Assembly (NCBI GenBank): GCA_005888335.1 | Contig: VAWY01000073.1 | Span: 1 to 10,224, forward strand | Length of the DNA stretch: 10,224 nt | Direction: 5' to 3' | Source of the DNA: Actinomycetota bacterium | GTDB taxonomy: Bacteria > Actinomycetota > Thermoleophilia > Solirubrobacterales > Solirubrobacteraceae | Shown: piece by piece, positions 1-5,017 of the stretch | Layout of the letters: each line of letters starts with the position of its first letter | How positions within the stretch are numbered: the stretch's first letter is position 1 | Made by a program: the position numbers and the translations under genes | The notes under the pieces: model-generated | The model's database searches: none | Seen by the model: the letters and a program-made list of their open reading frames with translations, nothing else | What the model was told of the DNA's origin: nothing

Positions 1-176
1 CCGAGCGATTCGTGCGCGATCTCGACGCTCTCGCGCTCGGCCAGTTCGTCGACCAGGAGCTCGGCCGCGGCGTGCAGCGCCTCGACGGCGCGCTCGCGAA
101 AGCCCGCGTCGGCGAGGCTCTGGGCCTCGGCGAACCGGGACGCGGCCTGCTCGGAGCGAGGGGCGGAGATCGACAT
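1..176 (-). CDS. Hypothetical helical protein, N-terminal part only
   Basis: The gene runs off the left edge, so only the first 58 codons are visible. The reading frame opens with ATG at 176, and an in-frame TAA lies five codons upstream (about 192-194). That ATG is therefore the first possible canonical start. No Shine-Dalgarno sequence is seen before it. Codon third positions are strongly G/C, as in a real gene of this genome. The visible protein is Ala/Glu-rich and predicted helical, with the stretch AGFRERAVEALHAAAELL at about residues 24-41. Such amphipathic helices occur in HEPN- or TPR-like small helical proteins, but I cannot assign a family from this fragment. It is transcribed away from the plus-strand gene at 257, with only 80 bases between them, so that gap should hold both promoters; I see no strong promoter in it. 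Confidence 0.6.
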   Translation of the reverse strand, partial: MSISAPRSEQAASRFAEAQSLADAGFRERAVEALHAAAELLVDELAERESVEIAHESL

Positions 177-256
177 GGTCGACGGCGGAGGTTACGAGGC
201 TCGCGCGTTCGGCGCACGCACTCATCTTTGGAGCGTCGCGTGCCGATCAAAGCGAT

Positions 257-604
257 ATGGAGCAGCACACCGGCCCCGAGCTCACCGTTTCCCAGGCGCG
301 GGCGGTCTACGCGATCCGCCGGCGGCACCCCGGGGCCGAGCTGACCTTCCACGAACGCCCCTGGGGCTTCATCCTCGAGCTGACCAGGCCCCGGCCGAGC
401 GGCGGGCGCCGCGTCGTCGGTCTCGCGCGCTTCGCCGTCGACGGGTCGATCCGCCCCGACGTGCCGCTCCCGCTGGGGCCGCCCTACCGGCCGGCGACCG
501 CGTCCTCGATGCCGCGTCAGGGCTGCGCGGGTGTGACGTCGGTCCGGGCGAAGTCGGCGCCCTTGAACAGCAGAGGCCTGTCCGTCACCGTCGCGAGCGC
601 GTAG
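257..604 (+). CDS. Small hypothetical protein with a 3' end antisense to vapC
   Basis: I do not recognise this 115-residue protein. The first 80-85 codons look genuinely coding, with strong G/C third positions and a mix of charged and aromatic residues (LTVSQARAVYAIRRRHPGAE, then HERPWGFILEL). From about base 510 the codon use changes to AGA, AAG and TTG. The last 88 bases lie antisense over the 3' end of vapC, so the C-terminal 30 or so residues are probably not native. One explanation is that the original stop codon was lost when the region carrying vapBC was joined here. The ATG at 257 has no clear ribosome binding site at normal distance; a TTTGGAG lies about 25 bases upstream, too far to serve. 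There are no membrane segments or recognisable motifs. That the gene is real is moderately supported; its 3' boundary is doubtful. Confidence 0.55.
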   Translation: MEQHTGPELTVSQARAVYAIRRRHPGAELTFHERPWGFILELTRPRPSGGRRVVGLARFAVDGSIRPDVPLPLGPPYRPATASSMPRQGCAGVTSVRAKSAPLNSRGLSVTVASA

Positions 605-909
605 GCGAAGCAGTCGCCGAAGGTGAGCCCGGCTGGAGCGCGTCCCTTCCCGAACCGTGCGAACGCGTCCCGCGCCACGTGCGCCTGCGCGCTGTCGACC
701 GCCACGCAGCGCACCGCGGCAGCCGCGAGCAGCTCGTCCAGGTCGGCGACGCCGTGAGCTCCGGTCTTGACCTCCACGACGATCGAAGCCTCCACGAGGG
801 TTGCCGCCGAGATCAGCGGGTCTTCGGCGTCAGACAGCAGGGCGATGAACAGATCGCGCTCGGGCTCGCCGTACAGCACCGCCACGAGCGCCGACGTATC
901 GAGGACCAT
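517..909 (-). CDS. vapC: VapC-family toxin, PIN-domain ribonuclease
   Basis: This 130-residue protein has the length and motif order of VapC toxins, Mg-dependent PIN-domain endoribonucleases that cut tRNA or rRNA and block translation when freed from their antitoxin. The acidic active-site residues are all present: D4 in MVLDTSAL, E40 in LVEAS, D99 in LTFGDCFAYA and D119 in FKGADFARTD. The toxin is therefore probably active. The start is 8 bases after the vapB stop, without a clear Shine-Dalgarno sequence, so translational coupling to vapB is likely. Codon use is slightly less G/C-biased at third positions than in the helicase genes next door, which fits a horizontally acquired module. The 3' end overlaps the unrecognised plus-strand gene by 88 bases. 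Family assignment is firm; the RNA target cannot be read from sequence. Confidence 0.93.
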   Translation of the reverse strand: MVLDTSALVAVLYGEPERDLFIALLSDAEDPLISAATLVEASIVVEVKTGAHGVADLDELLAAAAVRCVAVDSAQAHVARDAFARFGKGRAPAGLTFGDCFAYALATVTDRPLLFKGADFARTDVTPAQP

Positions 910-917
910 GCGGACGT

Positions 918-1172
918 TCAGGAAGGAAGGCCGTCGGGGCCGTAGCCCAGGATCTCGTCGGCGCTTCGCTTGTCGCGGATCCGCCGACCGGCGCTTCGCT
1001 CGGCGATGCGCGTGAGGGCTTGACGGCGCCGCTCCCGCGGCACGGCTCCGCGCACGCGCTCCAACCGCTCACGGACGGCGATCGTGACCGCCGTCGTGAT
1101 GCTCTCGCCGGTCTCCGCGGCAAGCTCGCGGACCAGCCGGTCAGCCTCGCCGTCCTTGATGTTCAACGCCAT
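918..1172 (-). CDS. vapB: VapB-family antitoxin (Rv0623-like transcription factor type)
   Basis: This 84-residue antitoxin sits directly before vapC in the usual order. The N-terminal half, starting MALNIKDGEADRLVRELA and continuing with TGESITTAV and IAVRERLERV, matches the Rv0623-like/PSK transcription factor type of VapB. That half is expected to dimerise and bind the operator. The C-terminal segment DEILGYGPDGLPS is typical of the tail that lies across the toxin active site. A linker of about 25 basic residues (RERRRQ, GRRIRDKR) joins the two. The ATG at 1172 is directly preceded by one arm of a 10-base inverted repeat, a plausible autoregulatory operator or start-masking stem. The gene lies 67 bases after the helicase-associated gene on the same strand, so it may also receive read-through from that operon. 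An 11-base direct repeat (GGCGCTTCGCT at 960-970 and 990-1000) lies inside the gene, exactly 10 codons apart. Confidence 0.92.
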   Translation of the reverse strand: MALNIKDGEADRLVRELAAETGESITTAVTIAVRERLERVRGAVPRERRRQALTRIAERSAGRRIRDKRSADEILGYGPDGLPS

Positions 1173-1226
1173 GACCGCGAGGAAGAATAGCGTGCGGTTT
1201 CTTCCTTCCCGGCGGGCCTCGCGGTC
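1173..1226 (-). promoter_or_regulatory. Nested inverted repeats before vapB, candidate operator
   Basis: Two perfect inverted repeats fill the gap before vapB. The outer one has 10-base arms, GACCGCGAGG at 1173-1182 and CCTCGCGGTC at 1217-1226; its inner arm ends at the base before the vapB ATG. The inner one has 8-base arms, AGGAAGAA at 1180-1187 and TTCTTCCT at 1199-1206, separated by 11 bases. A possible -10 box reading TATTCT on the minus strand (1189-1184) lies inside the inner repeat. If used, it would give a leader of only about 5 bases. No good -35 box is visible. VapB proteins are known to bind inverted repeats in their own promoters, so autoregulation is the likely role. A hairpin hiding the start in read-through transcripts is the alternative. 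Confidence 0.5.
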
Positions 1227-1239
1227 CTCATGTCCGCCA

Positions 1240-3063
1240 TCAATCCTGGATGAGCGTCGCGCCCTGGATCGACCCCAGCCAGAACGACCGCTCGTCGTCG
1301 CGCAGGTGGCACCATGCGTGCAGGGCGGCGTTGTCGATCTCGAGCGGCGTGATCCGCCGCAGCGTGATGCCCCGCCGGCCGGCGTAGAGGATCTCGACGT
1401 CCGCCTCCTCCTCGAGCGCCTCGAGGATCACCGTCAGTGAGTCGGCTTCGGGCGTGAGATCGACCGCACCGGCGGGGCGCTCGGCAAGCGTCGAGACGAG
1501 CTTCCCGGGCGCGCGTGACAGCGGGGGGTCGCTCGGCTGCCCGGCGGACCAGCGGTCCCGTGCGTCCGCCGACACGTCGGGACGCTCGAGCCAGCTGCCC
1601 GACACGCGGTCGAGCCCCGGCTCGAGCTCGTGCCCGGCGCCGGCGAGCGCCCGTTCCACCTCGGCCAGCCCCCGGCCGGCGACGGCCAGCAGGCTCTCGC
1701 CGAGCCGCTCGACGACGAGGCCCGCGAGCGGACCGGCGACCAGCGCCTCCGCGCTTGCGGCGTCGCCCGCGTCGACGAAGATCGCCGAACGCAGGCGCAG
1801 CGGCGGGCGCACGTCGCGCACCCAGTCGGCGATCGAGCGCTCGACGTTCTGCGGCAGCGCGCCGGCCAGGCGCTCGAGGGCGGCCCGGGCGCCGCCGGCC
1901 CCGAGGGAGCGCTCGGCGCAGCGCGCCGATGCGCGGGTGATCCGAAAGACGTGTGCCTGGCCGGCCACCGGGTCGGAGGTCAGCGCAAGCGCCGCGCGCT
2001 CGGCCGGCGCCGGCGGCCGCAGGCAGACCACGTCGAAGCTGCTCTGGCAGACGCCGAGCGGGCCCTCGACCGGCGGTGTCTCGGCCGGCGCGAGGCGGGC
2101 GGCGACCGGCTCTCCGCGCTCGTCGGCGCCGAGCTCGAGCGCGCCGGCGAGCCACAGCGGGCCGAGCGCGCTCAGCGCGCGCGTCACGTCGTCGTGGCTC
2201 CGGTAGGCGTGAACGCCGGCCTCGTCGAGCATCCGCCCCAGAGCAGCCCCCAGCGGCCCGAGGGCCGCGCCGCCGCCCAGCGCCCGCACGAGCGCGCCGG
2301 CGATAGCGTGCCCCGGCGGGCGCTCGGCCTCGCGCAGCAGCCGTGCCGGAAGCGTCGCGGCGTCGCGCTCCAGGGCGCCGGGCAGGTCGCCGTCCGCCGC
2401 GAGCTCGCGGCGCGCCTCCTGGCCGGGGCGGTCGCCGACGCGCAGGCGCAGGAAGCCGCTCGTGCGCAGCAGCTCGAGCGCCATCTCGACGCGCATGGCG
2501 CCGAAGCCCGCGGCGTCGAGCCCGTCGATCGGCGGCAGCGCCTCGATCAGCTTCGGCCACGCCCGGGCGTACAGCTCGCCGTCGGCCTTCACCCGCGCGG
2601 GCGCCTGGGCCAGGAACGCCCACAGCGCGGCGGCGTCGTGGGCGGTCTGCGCCGGCGCGGCGACCCATCGTTGCGCGGCGGGCTCACCTGCGGCGGCGAC
2701 CGGCCCCGCGTGCGCCGCCGCCCGCACCTCGCGCAGTGGCGCCTCGAGGTCGGCGGGAACCACGTAGCGGCGCGACCACCGGTCACCGAAGGCGAACGCG
2801 AGGCCGTGGCGCTCGAGCTCGACCAACACTGCAGCGCGGGGCCCCGCGTAGACGGGCGAGGCGAAGGCCAGCGCGGTGGCGGCGGCCCGCGCCTGGGGCG
2901 CCAGGGCGGCGACGACGTCGGCGAGATCGTCGCGCAGCGCGCGCGCGAGCGCCGCGGCGCTCGCGTCGCCAGCGCCGAGCGCCGCCGCGACGCTGCGCCG
3001 GTGCGCCGCCGGCGCTGCGGCCAGCAGCTCGCGCACCGTCGTGCCGGTCGGCCGGGCCGCCAC
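1240..3063 (-). CDS. Helicase-associated protein with XPB/Ssl2-type domain and WYL-like C-terminus
   Basis: This 607-residue protein belongs to the actinobacterial helicase-associated family usually encoded beside XPB; the M. tuberculosis pair Rv0861c/Rv0862c is the comparison I recall. It has no Walker A or DEAD-box motif, so it is not itself a motor. An Ala-rich helical N-terminal region of about 330 residues may hold winged-helix-like units. Residues about 336-425 form the helicase conserved C-terminal/XPB N-terminal type domain, with GVCQSSFDVVCL, AHVFRITRAS and LPQNVERSIADW. The same domain opens the neighbouring XPB protein. Residues about 545-607 resemble a WYL ligand-binding segment (VEILYAGRRG, ITPLEIDNAALHAWCHLRDD, ERSFWLGSI). 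The start is GTG at 3063, one base after the xpb stop, so translation is probably coupled and the two proteins likely act together. The exact role is unknown; modulation of XPB on DNA is inference. Confidence 0.85.
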   Translation of the reverse strand: MAARPTGTTVRELLAAAPAAHRRSVAAALGAGDASAAALARALRDDLADVVAALAPQARAAATALAFASPVYAGPRAAVLVELERHGLAFAFGDRWSRRYVVPADLEAPLREVRAAAHAGPVAAAGEPAAQRWVAAPAQTAHDAAALWAFLAQAPARVKADGELYARAWPKLIEALPPIDGLDAAGFGAMRVEMALELLRTSGFLRLRVGDRPGQEARRELAADGDLPGALERDAATLPARLLREAERPPGHAIAGALVRALGGGAALGPLGAALGRMLDEAGVHAYRSHDDVTRALSALGPLWLAGALELGADERGEPVAARLAPAETPPVEGPLGVCQSSFDVVCLRPPAPAERAALALTSDPVAGQAHVFRITRASARCAERSLGAGGARAALERLAGALPQNVERSIADWVRDVRPPLRLRSAIFVDAGDAASAEALVAGPLAGLVVERLGESLLAVAGRGLAEVERALAGAGHELEPGLDRVSGSWLERPDVSADARDRWSAGQPSDPPLSRAPGKLVSTLAERPAGAVDLTPEADSLTVILEALEEEADVEILYAGRRGITLRRITPLEIDNAALHAWCHLRDDERSFWLGSIQGATLIQD

Positions 3064-3064
3064 G

Positions 3065-4726
3065 TCACGCCGCCCGCAGCACCGGCTGGAGAGCGAGCTC
3101 CTCCGGCGTGAGGACCGTGTACCGGTAGCCCTGCTCGGCGAGGAACAGCTGGCGCCGGTGGGCGAAGTCCTGCTCGGAGGTCTCGTGCGAGACCAGCGTG
3201 TAGAACCAGGCCCGGTTGTCGCCGGGCTTGGGGCGCAGCAGACGCCCGAGGCGCTGGGCCTCCTCCTGGCGCGAGCCGAACGTGCCCGAGACCTGGACGG
3301 CCACGGCCGCGCTCGGGAGGTCGAGCGCGAAGTTGGCGACCTTGCTCACGCAGAGGACCGGGAGCCGGCCGGCGCGAAACGCGTCGTAGAGGTCCTCGCG
3401 CTCATGGCGGGGCGTGCGCCCGTCCACGACGGGGGCACCGAGCGCCGCGGCGATCCGCCGCAGCTGGCCGACGTAGAGCCCGACGACCAGCGCCTGGGCG
3501 CCGGGGTGGCGGGCGAGCACGCGGCGGACCAGGGCGTCCTTTGCCGGGTTGGTGCTGGCGAGGCGGAAGCGCTCGCGCTCGTCGGCGAGCGCGTACTGCA
3601 TCCGCGGCTCCGCGGCCAGCGGGACGCGCACCTCGGCGCACTCGGCGCCGGCGATCCAGCCGGCCTCTTCCAGCTCGCGCCAGGCGGCGTCGTAGCGCTT
3701 CGGCCCGACGAGCGAGAAGACCATCGGCTCGGCGCCGTCCTCGCGGATCAGCGTGGCGGTGAGCCCGAGGCGCCGGCGGGCCTGGATGCGCGCGGTCGCC
3801 CGGAACACGGGCGCGGGCAGGAGGTGGACCTCGTCGTAGATGACCAGACCCCACTCCCGTCGCTCGAACAGGTCGAGATGCGGGAAGCCGCCGTCCTTGC
3901 GCGGGCGGTGGGTGAGCATCTGGTACGTCGTGACCGTGACCGGGCGCAACTCCTTGCGCTGGCCGCTGTACTCGCCGACGGCCTCGGGCGGGAGGGTGGT
4001 GCGCGCGGTCAGCTCGCGCCGCCACTGCTGCACGGAGGCGGCGTTGCTCGTCACGATGAGCGTCTCCGCGCGCTGCGCGGCGATCGCGGCCAGGCCGACG
4101 ATCGTCTTGCCTGATCCGCAGGGCAGCACCACGACGCCCGCGCCCGCGGCGGCGAACGCCTCGGCGGCCGCGGTCTGGTAATCACGCAGGACGAGCTCGT
4201 CGTCGAGCGCGACGGCCAGCTCGGCGCCGTCCTCGTAGGGCGCCAGATCCTCGACCGGCCAGCCCAGCGCGATGAGCGCCTGCTTGAGGGGTCCGCGCGC
4301 CGGTGCGACGAGCAGCGCCTCGCGGTCGCCGGCCGCACCGCACAGCAGCTCGGCCACGGGCGGCGCGCGCCGCACCTCGGCCAGCAGCGGCGGCTCGTCG
4401 CAGACCAGTCGCAGCAGCCCGGCCTCACCGGCCACCAGCCGCAGCCGCCCGTAGCGCCCGCAGAGGTCGCGTATGTCGGCGAGCACCGCGGGCGGGACCT
4501 CGTAGCGGGAGAGCCGGACGAGGGTCTCGGCGATCGCCTCGGTGCCCGTCCCGGCCGCGGCCGCGTTCCAGAGCGAGACGGGCGTGATCCGGTACGTGTG
4601 GACGTGCTCGGGGCTCTTCTCGAGCTCCGCGAAGGCGGCGAGCGCCTGGCGGGCGGCGGCGAACTCGGGATGCGCGACCTCGAGGAGGACGGTCCGGTCG
4701 CTCTGGACGATGGCGGGGCCAGGCAC
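3065..4726 (-). CDS. xpb: XPB/ERCC3-like DNA helicase
   Basis: This 553-residue protein is a bacterial XPB, an SF2 ATP-dependent 3'-5' DNA helicase related to the eukaryotic TFIIH repair subunit. Residues about 5-105 form the XPB N-terminal domain (IVQSDRTVLLEV, HVHTYRITPVSLWN). A damage-recognition-like segment follows to about residue 175. Helicase domain 1 carries Walker A LPCGSGKT at 201-208, the DEVH box at 298-301, TAT at 323-325 and the XPB-characteristic RED motif at 328-330. Helicase domain 2 ends with motif VI QRLGRLLRPK at 491-500. All catalytic residues are present. The GTG start at 4726 places the conserved IVQSD at residue 6, as usual for the family. The gene is followed after one base by its helicase-associated partner. 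Nucleotide excision repair or another DNA transaction is the expected role, but bacterial XPB function is poorly defined. Confidence 0.96.
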   Translation of the reverse strand: MPGPAIVQSDRTVLLEVAHPEFAAARQALAAFAELEKSPEHVHTYRITPVSLWNAAAAGTGTEAIAETLVRLSRYEVPPAVLADIRDLCGRYGRLRLVAGEAGLLRLVCDEPPLLAEVRRAPPVAELLCGAAGDREALLVAPARGPLKQALIALGWPVEDLAPYEDGAELAVALDDELVLRDYQTAAAEAFAAAGAGVVVLPCGSGKTIVGLAAIAAQRAETLIVTSNAASVQQWRRELTARTTLPPEAVGEYSGQRKELRPVTVTTYQMLTHRPRKDGGFPHLDLFERREWGLVIYDEVHLLPAPVFRATARIQARRRLGLTATLIREDGAEPMVFSLVGPKRYDAAWRELEEAGWIAGAECAEVRVPLAAEPRMQYALADERERFRLASTNPAKDALVRRVLARHPGAQALVVGLYVGQLRRIAAALGAPVVDGRTPRHEREDLYDAFRAGRLPVLCVSKVANFALDLPSAAVAVQVSGTFGSRQEEAQRLGRLLRPKPGDNRAWFYTLVSHETSEQDFAHRRQLFLAEQGYRYTVLTPEELALQPVLRAA

Positions 4727-4772
4727 GGGCCGGGAAGCTAGGCGGCCCGGAAGACGGAACCGGCGCCTCCGC

Positions 4773-4946
4773 CTACCGGCTGGCCGCGACGGCGTCTTCC
4801 AGCGCCCAGGTCAGCGACTCGACGTCGTAGAAGCCGCCGTAGCGCTCGCCGTCGATGAAGAACGTCGGCCGGCCGCGCGGGCCGCCCAGGCGATGATCGC
4901 CACGGCGGCAAGCAGGCCCGATGAGCTCCTCGATGGTGTTGGCCAC
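4773..4946 (-). pseudogene. Short ORF resembling the C-terminal end of a DsbA-like thioredoxin-fold protein, possible remnant
   Basis: This 57-codon frame ends with TAG at 4773-4775. Its first possible start is GTG at 4946, with an in-frame TAA upstream at 4983-4985. The product contains GPRGRPTFFIDGERYGGFYD followed by VESLTWALEDA. This matches the pattern at the end of DsbA/FrnE-like proteins, where a Gly-x-Pro-Thr-Phe-Phe strand with the cis-proline is followed by a small-domain helix. The N-terminal thioredoxin half with the CxxC active site is absent; only one Cys (C13) is present. No ribosome binding site precedes the GTG. I read it as a decayed remnant of a longer gene, though a real small protein cannot be excluded because the frame has no internal stop. 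It lies 46 bases upstream of xpb on the same strand. The rest of the 291-base gap between xpb and the phosphatase gene holds only the latter's leader. Confidence 0.45.
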
Positions 4947-4983
4947 TTCGTCGAATTCTGGCCCGTCGTCTCGCGCGGCCCGT

Positions 4984-5009
4984 TACGATCGGCGAGGGGG
5001 CGAGAGGAG
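4984..5009 (+). promoter_or_regulatory. Ribosome binding site and possible -10 box for the SpoIIE-type phosphatase gene
   Basis: AGAGGAG at 5003-5009 is a strong Shine-Dalgarno match 8 bases before the ATG at 5018, and it fixes that start. It is the clearest ribosome binding site in the window. A TACGAT at 4984-4989 could be a -10 box, but no convincing -35 hexamer lies 16-18 bases upstream. The promoter part of this call is therefore weak. Confidence 0.55.
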
Positions 5010-5017
5010 CGCAACTG

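Noticed and set aside
177..256. Promoters in the gap between the two left-most divergent genes
   Set aside because: Only weak hexamers (for example TTGGAG at 227-232) without properly spaced -10 partners were seen.
960..1000. 11-base direct repeat GGCGCTTCGCT, 30 bases apart
   Set aside because: It lies inside vapB and encodes a repeated Arg-Ser-Ala motif 10 codons apart. It is too short to suggest an attachment site or mobile-element scar.
1630..3111. Plus-strand open frame of 493 codons
   Set aside because: It is antisense to the helicase-associated gene and explained by high GC third positions on the other strand.
2876..4114. Plus-strand open frame of 412 codons
   Set aside because: It is antisense to xpb, whose Walker A, DEVH, RED and motif VI residues prove the minus-strand frame.
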